64,000 nucleotides of DNA from Formosa undariae (GTDB taxonomy: Bacteria; Bacteroidota; Bacteroidia; Flavobacteriales; Flavobacteriaceae): the NCBI RefSeq assembly GCF_042427615.1, contig NZ_JBHMEZ010000012.1, positions 744,001 through 808,000 on the forward strand. The letters are read 5' to 3'. Below are positions 37,701-47,155 of this stretch, piece after piece (positions within the stretch are counted from its first letter, which is position 1; each line of letters opens with the position of its first letter). The translations under genes and the position numbers were made by a program. Below the pieces are notes generated by a model that was given only the letters and a program-made list of their open reading frames with translations, searched no databases and was not told the origin of the DNA.

Positions 37701-40700
37701 ATAATTGTAGTGGTATTATATCAGGAATAGTAACAGATAGTGCATTGCCTACAGAAAGTTGTAATGCTTCAATTTTAAGAACTTGGTCATTTACTGATGA
37801 TTGTGGAAACACAAGTGTAACCACTCAAACAGTTAATATTGTAGACGATATTGCTCCTATAATTACAAACGAACCACAAGACATTGTTTATCAATGTGAC
37901 GGAGAACAAAAAATTCCGCAAATTGATGCTTGGGTTGAATTAAATGGATTTGGTTTAGCAAATGATAATTGTTCTGATGTAACTTGGACTAGTGATTACG
38001 ATGCAACAACATTAGGTTGTAACGGTGCTGTTACTGTAGCGTTCACCGCAACAGATGCTTGTGGAAATGCTACAACTAGATCTGCAACGTATACTGTTCT
38101 AGATACTACTGGACCGGACATTGTAAATAATTCTCAAGATATCTCTATTGTTTGTGGAGATGCTAACGACCCTGATCTTATAAATTGGTTAGCGACTAAT
38201 GGTGGTGCAATTGCTCAGGATATTTGTTCTGAAACAACATGGACTAACGATTACGATTCTACTTTATTAGATGGTGGATCTGATGTTACTGTAACATTTA
38301 CAGCTACAGACGAATGTGGAAATGCAAGTACAACGACTTCTTCTATTATAATAACAGATTCTGTTGCCCCTGTTGCCCCTGCAGCACCTGCAAATGAAAC
38401 TGTACAGTGTATTGACGATGTACCTACAATGGAAGCATTAACTGCTATTGATAATTGTGCTGGACCAATTACTTCTCTTGGTGCAGAAACTATAAACGAT
38501 ACAGATGAGTGTAATGTAATTATTACACGTACTTGGTCGTTCTCTGATAATAGTGGTAATACTTCAGAAGTATCTCAAATTATAACTGTAAAAGATGAAA
38601 CTGCTCCTGTAGCAAATAACGTTCCTGCAGATGTAACTTTAGATTGTAACGCTATTATTCCTGCAATGGAAGCTTTAACTGCTACCGATAATTGTGCCGG
38701 AACTATTACTTCGGCAGGTACAGAAGTAGTTGACAATACAGATCCTTCGCAAACTATTATAACACGTACGTGGTCTTTCACCGATACTTGTGGTAATACG
38801 AGTGAAGCGTCACAAATTATAACATTCATTATAGACAATACTGCTCCAGTAGTAGATAATGCACCTGCAGATATTACTTATGAGTGTATTGATGATGTTC
38901 CTGCAATGGAAGCTTTAACAGCTATCGATGATTGTGTTGGAACGATTACTTCAACTGGTACAGAATCTATAAATGATACAGACGACTGTAATGTGATTAT
39001 TACTCGCACTTGGTCATTCTCTGATAATAGTGGTAATACTTCAGAAGTATCTCAAATTATAACTGTAAGAGATGAAACTGCTCCTGTAGCAGATAATGTT
39101 CCTGCAGATATGACTTTAGATTGTAACGCTAATGTGCCTACAATGGAAGCTTTAACTGCTACCGACAATTGTGCTGGAACTATTACTTCAGCGGGTACAG
39201 AAGTAATTGACACTACAAATCCTTTACAAACTATTATAACACGTACGTGGTCTTTCACCGATACTTGTGGTAATACTAGTGAAGTGTCACAAATCATATC
39301 ATTCAATTTAGATGAAACTGCTCCTGTAGTAGATAATGCACCTGCAGATATTACTGTAGAATGTATTGACGATGTCCCTGCAATGGAAGCTTTAACAGCT
39401 ACTGATAATTGTAGCGGAACTATTACTTCGAATGGTGTTGAATCTATAGATGATACAGATACTTGTAATGTAATTATTACTCGTATTTGGACATTTACAG
39501 ATGCTAGTGGAAACACAAGTGAAGCAACACAAATTATAACGGTTATTGATACTATAGCACCAGTTGTACCAACACTTCCAGCTGATGTTACTGTAGATTC
39601 TCCAGCAGACTTACCTCCTATGGTAGACTTAACTGCAACAGATAATTGTGGTGCAGATGTAATTGCTACACCAGTAGATGCTACAGAAGTAATAGATGCT
39701 TGTACTACTGTAATTACACGTACTTGGTCTTTCGAAGATGCTTGTGGAAACTTAAGTACAGGAAGTCAAATAATAACAATTTCAGATATGACTCCTCCAG
39801 AATTAATTTCTGAAGCGCAAGACATCGTTTACGAATGTGATGGTGAGCAAAGAAATGTAACCATCGATGCTTGGGTTGAGTTACATGGTTTTGCTTTAGC
39901 TGAAGATGCTATATCGAATGTAACATGGACTAGTAATTACGATCCTGACTACGAAAGTTGTAATGAAGACGTAGAAGTTATTTTTACTGCTACAGATGAT
40001 TGTGGAAACTCGGTTTCAACATCTGCAACATATACAATAAAAGATGAGACTGGACCATTTATCCAAACAGCTCCTCAAGATTTAGTTTTTGAATGTAGTG
40101 AAGATTCAGACTCTGCAATAAGTGATTGGTTAAATTCTAATGGAGGTGCTGTTGCGACAGACTTCTGTTCTGATGTAACATGGTCTAACGATTTCGATGC
40201 ATCAACAATAGACTTATTAGTAGCTTGTGGTCCAGATAATTCAACTACAGTTACATTTAGTGCTACAGATTTCTGTGGAAACGTAACAACTACAACATCT
40301 ACAATAACGGTAATGGATGAAACTGCTCCGATAGTTCCAACCAATGTACCTGCAGATGTTGCTGTAAAATGTTACGATGATGTTCCTGCAACGGTTAATC
40401 TAACTGCTACAGATAACTGCTCTAGTGATATAACTGTTACTGGTATAGATACTGAAGACAATACAGATCCAAATAACATTATTATTACAAGAACTTGGAC
40501 ATTTACAGATGCTTGTGGAAACACTTCAGATGTAAGTCAAATAATTACAGTTCAAGATCTATCTGCACCTGTTTTAGATGGGACTGTTCCTGCCGATGTG
40601 ACTTTAGAATGTATTGCTGATGTTCCTGCAATGGAGCCTTTAACTGCAACAGACAATTGTGCTGGTGTAATTACATCTAATGGTACAGAAACTATTAACG

Positions 40701-42304
40701 ATACAGATGCTTGTAATGTAATTATTACACGTACATGGTCATTCGCTGATGCTAGTGGTAACACGACAGACGTATCACAGATTATAACTGTAAACGATAC
40801 TAATGCCCCAGTTGTAAATAACGCACCACAAGACCTTGTTGTTGAGTGTACAGATGGTACCGATGTTCCTCCTATGGGTCCATTAACAGCAACAGATAAT
40901 TGTGCTGGAGAGATTACTGCAGAGGGTACAGAAGTTATAGATGATTCTAATCCTTTACAAACTGTAATTACACGTACATGGTCATTCGCTGATGCTTGTG
41001 GAAACACAACTGAAGTGTCTCAAACCATTACAGTAGGAGATTCTACTGCACCAGTAGTAGACAACGCTCCAAGCGATGCAACATATGCTTGTATTGATGA
41101 TGTGCCTGAATTAGCACCATTAACAGCAACAGATAATTGTGTCGGTGAGATTACAGATAACGGAACTGAAACTATTAACGATGCAGATGCTTGTAATGTA
41201 ATTATTACACGTACATGGATGTTTACAGATGCTAGTAACAATTCAACTACAGTAACTCAGGTTATAACTGTTATTGATGATGTTGCTCCAACAGCGACAG
41301 CTCCTGCAGATGTTACTGTAGAATGTACAGACGATATCCCTGCTATGATTGATTTAATAGCAACAGACAATTGTGGAGATACAATCACTTCTACTGGAGT
41401 TGATACTGTTAACGACATTGACTCTTGTAGTAGTATAATTACAAGAACATGGTCTTTCACAGATGCATGTGGAAACACAGCTAACGTTTCTCAAATTATT
41501 ACTGTTGCAGATGTTACTGCTCCTATTCTAGTAAGCAATTTAGAAACAGATATTACTGTGAATTGTATAGCTATTCCAGAGAAACCTGAATTAGATTTTA
41601 CAGACAATTGTTCGGCAACTGTAGACGTGGTATACACAGAAGAAAATACATCTACTGGTGCGGCTTACGAGAACTACCAAGTAATAAGAGATTGGACGGT
41701 TTCAGATTCATGTGGTAATACTGCTATGTTCACGCAAACAATCAATGTTAATGTGCAACAAGAAACAATTATAGAAGCAGACACAAGATGTACTGAAGGT
41801 GGTTCTGTAGATTTAGATAGCTACTTAGTAGATCCTGATACGGATGGTACTTGGACTGTTGATTCTGGAAATGCGACTGTAAATGGTAGTATTTTCAATC
41901 CTATCGATGCGGCAGTTGGCGCTTACGTATTCACTTTTACGGAAGCAGATACTTGTCAAAATCAAACAACAGTTACTATTGATGTTAACGAAGATTGTGT
42001 GGCTCCAACTTGTGAACCTATTATATCTTCATCGGTAACACCAAACGGTGACCAGTGGAACGAGTACTTTACGGTAACAGGATTAGACAGATGTGGATTT
42101 GTTATAGATGTCGAAATCTACAACCGTTGGGGATCATTAGTATTCAAAGCACAAGATTACCAAAATAACTGGAATGGTCGTAATGGTAAAGGTGGATTTG
42201 GAAGTTCAGATATTTTACCAACTGGAACATACTATTACATTGTAACATTAAAAAATAGCGGATTGAAACCACTTACTGGTCCAATTTACTTAGGAACCAA
42301 ATAA
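34727..42304 (+). CDS. Giant secreted adhesin with 18 HYR-like modules, type B T9SS sorting domain
   Basis: This 2525-residue protein has a signal peptide (about 18-35, ending YSYGQ). An N-terminal beta-rich domain extends to about 375. A DUF11-like domain (about 378-488) has PGQDITYTVDIKNFG. A SprB-like repeat (about 715-790) has GSDGSIDITVTGGSGNYTY. Eighteen HYR/Ig-like modules run from about 882 to 2343, and a gliding-type type B type IX sorting domain from about 2428 contains SVTPNGDQWNEYF, VEIYNRWGS and LPTGTYYYIV. It is probably exported by the type IX system and held at the cell surface with the PorP/SprF protein encoded 10 bases downstream. An adhesion or gliding role is inference from architecture. 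Confidence 0.92.
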   Translation: MKKNYAKKFKAYKNIKQYSLLAVVLMAFGFYSYGQSEVPFSSRANYSVKGDFTIIGNTNLAPANNIGNDTGDMFFVDVDNDVNTVNSSIATMQLKDDNGIVADDCANIVYAGLYWTGRPGPDQSFTVPGNNGIPKTLNKSVVSISGPASSGYTNITANASDIYYPESEYANMYIAYADVTSYVQQNGAGDYSVADIALVEGQENPTVTNIGVGYYGGWSMVIVYENSTMKMRNIGVFDGYSFKGVPGDIGYETRSHIDLDISNLNVGDYVNAQLGVMAGEGDDDLSGDLLSTQWGGTGTYRERLTHPGNSEFNFFNSTIEVGGSPRNPSGATYGLDLSKFDLPTASVVPNQNDLSFEYISVLDKFVIYNLTLSFEAPDPGIEAEVAITNINGTPNNSETTTVEPGQDITYTVDIKNFGTEGTTNNMLSIPVPFNTTFSNIVSSNGNGTPTYNSSTNTIDWSLGNIPQQTNTDNIVATVTFTVTTTTDCTLLVVDCANSISLNGAISGTGSVSGTSFDKSLITGYETAAGCLGTPIPAPIYTSIVNANCANTPLVQTFEYCAPPVPFTDISSTYPQGTRFYNEYPVTSNSTEYTSSNAFPTTNGAISYYAVPANSEDCSFEFIIDISPISTLPVIPTDPIVYCLDETAVPLTATASNPSYTLYYYNDNTESAQAFTSITPNTDVAGTTTYYVAEGPTSSPECIGDKAAITVTVNALLDIQTDITNASCAVGSDGSIDITVTGGSGNYTYLWSTTATTEDITGLVPGVYSVTVTDADFGCETILDNITVLEDVSTPTLTAPPAYTLEGCDVSAITDLPVSTTPLTLTIDQLQTAGGTADEFLTLTYTDVVLGTCPTVVTRTFTATNNCNNSVSATQTITIEDTVAPTVPTAPVDITLECSDALPPMVDLTAIDNCGSNPAITVTGIDTTDSTDACRVITTRTWTFTDACGNTSSTSQIITIVDETAPIAPANLADITVSCIDDIPAPAVLTAIDNCSGIISGIVTDSALPTESCNASILRTWSFTDDCGNTSVTTQTVNIVDDIAPIITNEPQDIVYQCDGEQKIPQIDAWVELNGFGLANDNCSDVTWTSDYDATTLGCNGAVTVAFTATDACGNATTRSATYTVLDTTGPDIVNNSQDISIVCGDANDPDLINWLATNGGAIAQDICSETTWTNDYDSTLLDGGSDVTVTFTATDECGNASTTTSSIIITDSVAPVAPAAPANETVQCIDDVPTMEALTAIDNCAGPITSLGAETINDTDECNVIITRTWSFSDNSGNTSEVSQIITVKDETAPVANNVPADVTLDCNAIIPAMEALTATDNCAGTITSAGTEVVDNTDPSQTIITRTWSFTDTCGNTSEASQIITFIIDNTAPVVDNAPADITYECIDDVPAMEALTAIDDCVGTITSTGTESINDTDDCNVIITRTWSFSDNSGNTSEVSQIITVRDETAPVADNVPADMTLDCNANVPTMEALTATDNCAGTITSAGTEVIDTTNPLQTIITRTWSFTDTCGNTSEVSQIISFNLDETAPVVDNAPADITVECIDDVPAMEALTATDNCSGTITSNGVESIDDTDTCNVIITRIWTFTDASGNTSEATQIITVIDTIAPVVPTLPADVTVDSPADLPPMVDLTATDNCGADVIATPVDATEVIDACTTVITRTWSFEDACGNLSTGSQIITISDMTPPELISEAQDIVYECDGEQRNVTIDAWVELHGFALAEDAISNVTWTSNYDPDYESCNEDVEVIFTATDDCGNSVSTSATYTIKDETGPFIQTAPQDLVFECSEDSDSAISDWLNSNGGAVATDFCSDVTWSNDFDASTIDLLVACGPDNSTTVTFSATDFCGNVTTTTSTITVMDETAPIVPTNVPADVAVKCYDDVPATVNLTATDNCSSDITVTGIDTEDNTDPNNIIITRTWTFTDACGNTSDVSQIITVQDLSAPVLDGTVPADVTLECIADVPAMEPLTATDNCAGVITSNGTETINDTDACNVIITRTWSFADASGNTTDVSQIITVNDTNAPVVNNAPQDLVVECTDGTDVPPMGPLTATDNCAGEITAEGTEVIDDSNPLQTVITRTWSFADACGNTTEVSQTITVGDSTAPVVDNAPSDATYACIDDVPELAPLTATDNCVGEITDNGTETINDADACNVIITRTWMFTDASNNSTTVTQVITVIDDVAPTATAPADVTVECTDDIPAMIDLIATDNCGDTITSTGVDTVNDIDSCSSIITRTWSFTDACGNTANVSQIITVADVTAPILVSNLETDITVNCIAIPEKPELDFTDNCSATVDVVYTEENTSTGAAYENYQVIRDWTVSDSCGNTAMFTQTINVNVQQETIIEADTRCTEGGSVDLDSYLVDPDTDGTWTVDSGNATVNGSIFNPIDAAVGAYVFTFTEADTCQNQTTVTIDVNEDCVAPTCEPIISSSVTPNGDQWNEYFTVTGLDRCGFVIDVEIYNRWGSLVFKAQDYQNNWNGRNGKGGFGSSDILPTGTYYYIVTLKNSGLKPLTGPIYLGTK
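37370..41757 (+). repeat. Array of 18 HYR-like modules (about 80 codons each)
   Basis: Each module runs from an APxV...PADxT-x-C start through a TATDNC middle to ITRTWSFTDxCGN and a SQIITV end. Modules 3-4 and 11-12 are longer variants with DIVYxCDGEQ and WVELxGF, or NWLATNGG and DWLNSNGG. Neighbouring modules are alike at the DNA level; see the findings. Confidence 0.85.
38358..39313 (+). repeat. Tandem duplication with 477-bp period inside the adhesin
   Basis: Modules 5-6 and 7-8 are near-identical two-module units. For example, TAGTGGTAATACTTCAGAAG occurs at 38551 and at 39028, and ACGTACGTGGTCTTTCACCG at 38764 and 39241, in both cases 477 bases (159 codons) apart. Confidence 0.85.
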
Positions 42305-42314
42305 AAAATAACCT

Positions 42315-43280
42315 ATGAAAATTTTAAAGTATCACATAGTAGCTATTGCATTATTGAGTTGCACGGTCGGGATGGCACAACAGTTGCCACAGTTTACGCA
42401 ATACATGTATAACACTATTTCTATTAACCCTGCATATACAGGGAGTAGAGAAACATTAAGCGTAGTTGGTCTTCATAGAAGCCAATGGGTTGGAATAGAT
42501 GGAGCGCCTACCACACAAACATTGTCTGTACATTCTCCGCTTAGCAACGAGAAAATGGCAATTGGAGGTTCATTTATCCATGATGAACTTGGAGCAGAAA
42601 ACTTCAATTATTTGTATGGAAGTTTTTCTTATACCATTAAAACAGGTGAAAATTCTAAATTAGCTTTTGGTATTAATGCTGGATTTACTCAGTACAGCTT
42701 AGACCAAGACTTTAGATTACAAAACCCTAACGATCCCATTATTTATGGTATCGAAGACCGTTGGGATCCTAACATAGGTGCTGGTTTATACTGGCACTCT
42801 ACAAGATGGTACTTAGGTCTATCGACACCTAGAATCTTGAATAATGATCATGCAACAAACGAATACGAAGCATTAGAACGTGTTAGTTATTACTTAACTG
42901 GAGGATATGTTTTCAACCTTGGAAGCTATACAAAATTAAAACCTTCATTCTTAGTAAAAGGTACTAACGGTGCACCGCTTTCTTACGATTTAAGTGCAAA
43001 TTTCTTGTTTTACGATAAGTTCTGGATTGGTGCTGGTTTTAGACACAATTCTGGTGTTAATGGAAACCAAACTAATGGTGTTGCAGATTATCAGTTTAAA
43101 GGGACTAACGCCATTGGTGGGATGATCGATTTTCAAGTATCTAAACAAATTAGAATTGGTTATACTTATGAATCTCCAATTAACTCTGAAATCAAACACT
43201 ATCAAAGCGGAACACACGAGATCATGTTAATGTTCGAATTATTTAAAGAAAGACGTATTAAATCCCCTAGATATTTCTAA
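42315..43280 (+). CDS. PorP/SprF-family type IX secretion membrane protein
   Basis: The 321-residue outer-membrane protein has a signal peptide (about 1-21, ending GMAQ). The family start QLPQFTQYMYN and SINPAYTGSRE follow, then beta strands to the end (EIMLMFELF). PorP/SprF proteins work with type IX-secreted gliding-type cargo; F. johnsoniae SprF is needed for SprB. It starts 10 bases after the giant adhesin and 11 bases before the OmpA-family gene, so the three form an operon. It is likely the dedicated partner of this adhesin. Confidence 0.92.
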   Translation: MKILKYHIVAIALLSCTVGMAQQLPQFTQYMYNTISINPAYTGSRETLSVVGLHRSQWVGIDGAPTTQTLSVHSPLSNEKMAIGGSFIHDELGAENFNYLYGSFSYTIKTGENSKLAFGINAGFTQYSLDQDFRLQNPNDPIIYGIEDRWDPNIGAGLYWHSTRWYLGLSTPRILNNDHATNEYEALERVSYYLTGGYVFNLGSYTKLKPSFLVKGTNGAPLSYDLSANFLFYDKFWIGAGFRHNSGVNGNQTNGVADYQFKGTNAIGGMIDFQVSKQIRIGYTYESPINSEIKHYQSGTHEIMLMFELFKERRIKSPRYF

Positions 43281-43291
43281 AGACTACCACT

Positions 43292-45199
43292 ATGAAGAAA
43301 AATATTATATTCGCTATACTAGCACTTTCAAGTACTTTTATCTTTGCACAAAAAAAGGTAGCCGACAAATTCTTTAAAAATTACGCTTATGTTAAAGCAA
43401 GTGATTTATACGAAGAAGCTGTTAAAAAAGGAGACAGTAGTGCTCATGTATTAACAAGGCTTGGAGATTGTTATTATAACAACTCCAATTCAGAAAAAGC
43501 TTCAATTTGGTATGGAGAAGCTATTAAAAAATATGACGATGTAGATCCTATTTACTTTTATAAATATGCACAATCATTGCGTAGTTTAGGTCAGTATGAA
43601 GATGCTGTTGTCTATTTAGAGAAATTTAATGCCGTTCAATCTAACGAAGATCGTATCGATGGAACAGATTTTACAAATGTTGCATTATACGAAAAATTAA
43701 AAAGTACCGAGGGTGTTTATGTAGATTTATTAAACCTACCTATTAACACTAAAAACTCAGACTTTGGAGGTTTCGAAAATGAAGGGACATTCTATTTCGC
43801 ATCGACGTCTAAAAAGAACAGAGAGGATTTATATGCATGGAACAACGAACCTTACTTAGACATCTATCAATCTCAAATATCTGAATCTTCAGATAATGAA
43901 GGTGTGACAGATTATAGTTACCCAAATTATATTAAAGCAGAAGATATAAATACAAAATATCATGAAGCTAGCGTAGCTATTACTAAAGATGGGAAAACGA
44001 TGTATTTCACTAGAGACAACGTAAGTAACAACAAAAAATTAAAAGCTGATAAAAAAGGGACTGCACACTTAAAAATATACAAAGCGACTTTAGTCGATAG
44101 TACTTGGCAAGATGTTAAAGAATTATCTATTAACGATCGTGTATTTTCTACAGGTCATCCTGCATTAAGTCCAGATAACAAAACACTATACTTTGCTTCG
44201 GATAGAGAAGGTGGTTTTGGACAAACAGATATTTGGAAAGTTGCTATTTTAGGAGACGACAATTACGGATTTCCTGTTAATTTAGGTGCTGCTGTAAATA
44301 CTTCTGGGAAGGAAATGTTTCCATTTGTAGATGAAGAGGAAACATTATATTTCTCTTCAGACAGCTATATTAACTTAGGGTTTTTAGACATTTTTAAATC
44401 TAATATCTTAAAAGGAGGTACAACTGTAGAAAACTTAGGTGCACCATTTAATAGTGGTTACGACGATTTTGCTTTTAATATAAATGCAGAAAAAGGAAGA
44501 GGATATTTATCTTCTAATCGTGAAGGCGGTATGGGAAGCGACGATATTTATTCTTTCGAAATCTGTTACCAACTTATTAAAGGGACAGTTAGAGACAGCA
44601 AAACAGCTTTACCTTTAGCTTTATCTACTGTTCAGTTAATAGATGAAACAGGTAAAGTTATAGAAGAAACTATGGTGGGTGAAGACGGTATGTACGCGTT
44701 CCGTGTTAGATGTAATGCCACTGTTAATGTATTAGGAAGTAAAGACGATTACAAAGACGATTTACAAGTAGTTAATACAACTTTAGCTAATGGTTCTGAG
44801 TTAATGGTAGATCTTAATTTAACTCCTCTTTTCGACGGAAGTCTAATTAAATTAGACCCAATTTTCTTTGATTTTGACAAATGGGATATTAGAACAGAAG
44901 CCGCTTACGAGTTAGAAAACATTGTAGGTGTAATGAGAAAACATCCTGAGATGAATATTGATATTGAATCTCATACAGATAGTAGAGGTCCTGATAACTA
45001 CAACTTAACCTTATCTGACAAACGTGCTAAATCTACAAGAGACTATATTATCTCTAGAGGTATAGATGCTTCAAGAATTAAAAGCGCTATAGGTTACGGA
45101 GAAACGCAGTTAATTAACAAGTGTTCTAATGGTGTTAAATGTACTAAAGAACAGCATCAAGCCAACAGACGTTCTGTATTTAAACATGATTTAAAATAA
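43292..45199 (+). CDS. OmpA-family protein with TPR-like and PD40 domains
   Basis: The 635-residue exported protein (signal ending FIFAQ) has TPR-like helices (about 25-125) and PD40/WD-like beta-propeller repeats (about 140-420, e.g. HPALSPDNKTLYFASDREGG). A carboxypeptidase-regulatory-like segment lies at about 425-515, and a C-terminal OmpA peptidoglycan-binding domain at about 525-635 (FDKWDIRTEAAYEL, ESHTDSRG, NRRSVF). Proteins of this build accompany PorP/SprF genes in type IX loci and probably anchor the surface complex to the wall. It is the last gene before a strong terminator. Confidence 0.9.
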   Translation: MKKNIIFAILALSSTFIFAQKKVADKFFKNYAYVKASDLYEEAVKKGDSSAHVLTRLGDCYYNNSNSEKASIWYGEAIKKYDDVDPIYFYKYAQSLRSLGQYEDAVVYLEKFNAVQSNEDRIDGTDFTNVALYEKLKSTEGVYVDLLNLPINTKNSDFGGFENEGTFYFASTSKKNREDLYAWNNEPYLDIYQSQISESSDNEGVTDYSYPNYIKAEDINTKYHEASVAITKDGKTMYFTRDNVSNNKKLKADKKGTAHLKIYKATLVDSTWQDVKELSINDRVFSTGHPALSPDNKTLYFASDREGGFGQTDIWKVAILGDDNYGFPVNLGAAVNTSGKEMFPFVDEEETLYFSSDSYINLGFLDIFKSNILKGGTTVENLGAPFNSGYDDFAFNINAEKGRGYLSSNREGGMGSDDIYSFEICYQLIKGTVRDSKTALPLALSTVQLIDETGKVIEETMVGEDGMYAFRVRCNATVNVLGSKDDYKDDLQVVNTTLANGSELMVDLNLTPLFDGSLIKLDPIFFDFDKWDIRTEAAYELENIVGVMRKHPEMNIDIESHTDSRGPDNYNLTLSDKRAKSTRDYIISRGIDASRIKSAIGYGETQLINKCSNGVKCTKEQHQANRRSVFKHDLK

Positions 45200-45227
45200 T
45201 AATCTTCATATTATTACTTTATAAACT

Positions 45228-45255
45228 AAAAAGCCGCTATTCAGCGGCTTTTTTT
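45228..45255 (+). terminator. Terminator of the adhesin operon
   Basis: Perfect stem AAAAAGCCGCT / AGCGGCTTTTT followed by more T, about 29 bases after the OmpA-family stop. Confidence 0.8.
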
Positions 45256-45803
45256 ATTACTTGTTTTTATGCTTAATCAATTATATGGAAGCTGGATATA
45301 CGTAAATAATATATGTATAAGTACGGTTAAAAGGTGATATCTACAATTGGGAGATTAGATTAAAAAGCCAACTTAACCTTATAAATTCAACTTGTATAGC
45401 TATCTAAAACTGAATCTGACACGCATATATACTTCCTAAAGATAAACAAGCTAATTCGATCTATTTTGGGCTTAAATTGAACGTATTTCAGTTTTGTAAT
45501 TAACCACAGCTATGCTATCTATTCCCTATTCTAAATTTTATAATTGTTTAATTCGTGCAAGTACAAACCGATTACCACAGGTTGTATATTAACTCCAGAT
45601 GTCTAACAACTCATTAGGTTTAAATTCACCTTCTCAAGATACTTTGGTTAAAGCAGAATGTGGTTATTCATAAACCATTGGTATTAATCATAAAGCAACT
45701 TAAGGTCTCTCTTAGGCCTCTATGCTAAACCACACCAACACATTAATTATAATGTTACTAATTAACCTCCTACTCTATCTATGGACTTAATTTAAAGGCA
45801 TAA

Positions 45804-45837
45804 AAAAACCTGTGAAGTATAAACTTCACAGGTTTTT
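45804..45837 (-). terminator. Terminator of the gyrA-TPR unit
   Basis: Perfect stem AAAAACCTGTGAAGT / ACTTCACAGGTTTTT with a 4-base loop; a T-run follows on the minus strand, 25 bases after the TPR stop. Confidence 0.82.
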
Positions 45838-45861
45838 AAATAATATAAAATACGATGCTAT

Positions 45862-47109
45862 TTATTGAGCTGCATCTAATTTTACTTGTACAGCTTTAGC
45901 TTTATCACTTGCTCCAATAGCATTATAAATACTAATTAATTGTTGGTAGATATTTGGCTCTGGATTAGGATTATTTTTAATGAAATTCTCTAAAACAGTA
46001 GCTCCCTTATTGAAAAATTCTGATTTCATAGCTTGTAATTCATCGTACCTTGCATTATCTGCTTTACTTGTACCTAGACTATTCATTTCTTCAATAAAAG
46101 AATTCCCTTCTTCGATATAAGTTGTAGACTCATTTAAAGCTGCTGTAGCGTAATCTGGTTTTAATTGTAAAGTCTTTTCAAACGCTGTTCTAGCTTTCTC
46201 ATATTCTTTATTTTTTAAAGCAATAACACCAATATTATAATGTAAATCTGGATTGTCCGGTTGCTTTTTAATAGCTTCTTCCATCAACTCACTAAACTTA
46301 TCAGAATCGTCTAACTGTAAATAAAGGTTAGCTTCAGATAAAATTAAATCTAAATTTTCAGGATCTTGTAATCTTGCTTTTTTAACAGCAGCTAAGGCTT
46401 CATCATTTTTACCTAAAGACACATAAATTAACGCTATGTTTTTAGTGATTTCAGCACGTTTAGATTCTGATTTACGTTCTCCTGGCTTGATATGACTTTT
46501 TGCTTTCACATATAAATCTCTATTTGCCTTAGTCATTACTTGTTCTTCACTTGTAGCGATCTCTGTAGCAAAATATTCAGTTGTAATACCTGTATACCCT
46601 AAACCATCTAATTTTTCATAATGTTTTAAAGCAGTTTCGTAATCTTTATCTTGTACTGCACTCACAGCAGCATAATACAAATACGTAGTATCTCTAGGTA
46701 CCATATTATACAGTTGCTCAAATTCTACACTAGCAGCGGTATAATTCTGACCTGTAAAGTTGTCATTCGCTTTTGTTAGATATGAGTTTTGCATATTAGT
46801 AGTAAATGCATCAACATCTCCTTTTAAAGAAGAATCATCAACCATACCTAAACTTTCGATTGCTTTATTTACATCTTCAGTAGATCCCGCACCATTAGCA
46901 TATAATGCTTCTGCCTGTAAGAAATAATACTTTGATTTATACTTGTCATCTATAGTAGATAACATAGGTGTTACCTGATTTAAAGCAGCTTTCGCTTCTG
47001 CGTAATTGTTACTCTTAATAGCTTTCTCTGCAGTCTTTAATTCTTTTTTTTGTGCAAAAGAAAATGCACTAACCGATAAAGCTAAAGCAACTATAACCTG
47101 TTTTTTCAT
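45862..47109 (-). CDS. Exported tetratricopeptide repeat protein downstream of gyrA
   Basis: From the ATG at 47109 (MKKQVIVALALSVSAFSFAQ) the product is 415 residues, with a signal peptide and TPR helices through most of its length (for example NPDLHYNIGVIALKNKEYE and TAFEKTLQLKPDYATAAL). A longer frame starts with TTG and is less likely. The TPR fold suggests protein-protein scaffolding in the periplasm. The specific partner is unknown. It lies 46 bases after gyrA on the same strand and shares its terminator, so it is probably cotranscribed. Confidence 0.85.
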   Translation of the reverse strand: MKKQVIVALALSVSAFSFAQKKELKTAEKAIKSNNYAEAKAALNQVTPMLSTIDDKYKSKYYFLQAEALYANGAGSTEDVNKAIESLGMVDDSSLKGDVDAFTTNMQNSYLTKANDNFTGQNYTAASVEFEQLYNMVPRDTTYLYYAAVSAVQDKDYETALKHYEKLDGLGYTGITTEYFATEIATSEEQVMTKANRDLYVKAKSHIKPGERKSESKRAEITKNIALIYVSLGKNDEALAAVKKARLQDPENLDLILSEANLYLQLDDSDKFSELMEEAIKKQPDNPDLHYNIGVIALKNKEYEKARTAFEKTLQLKPDYATAALNESTTYIEEGNSFIEEMNSLGTSKADNARYDELQAMKSEFFNKGATVLENFIKNNPNPEPNIYQQLISIYNAIGASDKAKAVQVKLDAAQ

Positions 47110-47155
47110 TGTAATCAAATTAAGTTAAAATATTTATTAATTGTTTTCTAAATTG

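Larger units (their letters stand above)
45200..45861. other. Intergenic region, 662 bp
   Basis: It holds the adhesin-operon terminator on the left and the TPR gene terminator on the right. About 545 bases between them contain no recognised gene, tRNA or repeat. Confidence 0.5.

Noticed and set aside
36961..41478. Many long antisense frames across the adhesin (up to 154 codons)
   Set aside because: They are shadows of the repetitive Thr/Asp/Val-rich coding strand, repeat with the modules and lack starts or signals.
37370..41757. Regular repeat array, considered as CRISPR or other DNA repeat
   Set aside because: It is fully coding, with about 240-bp units in one frame, and has no spacers or cas genes.
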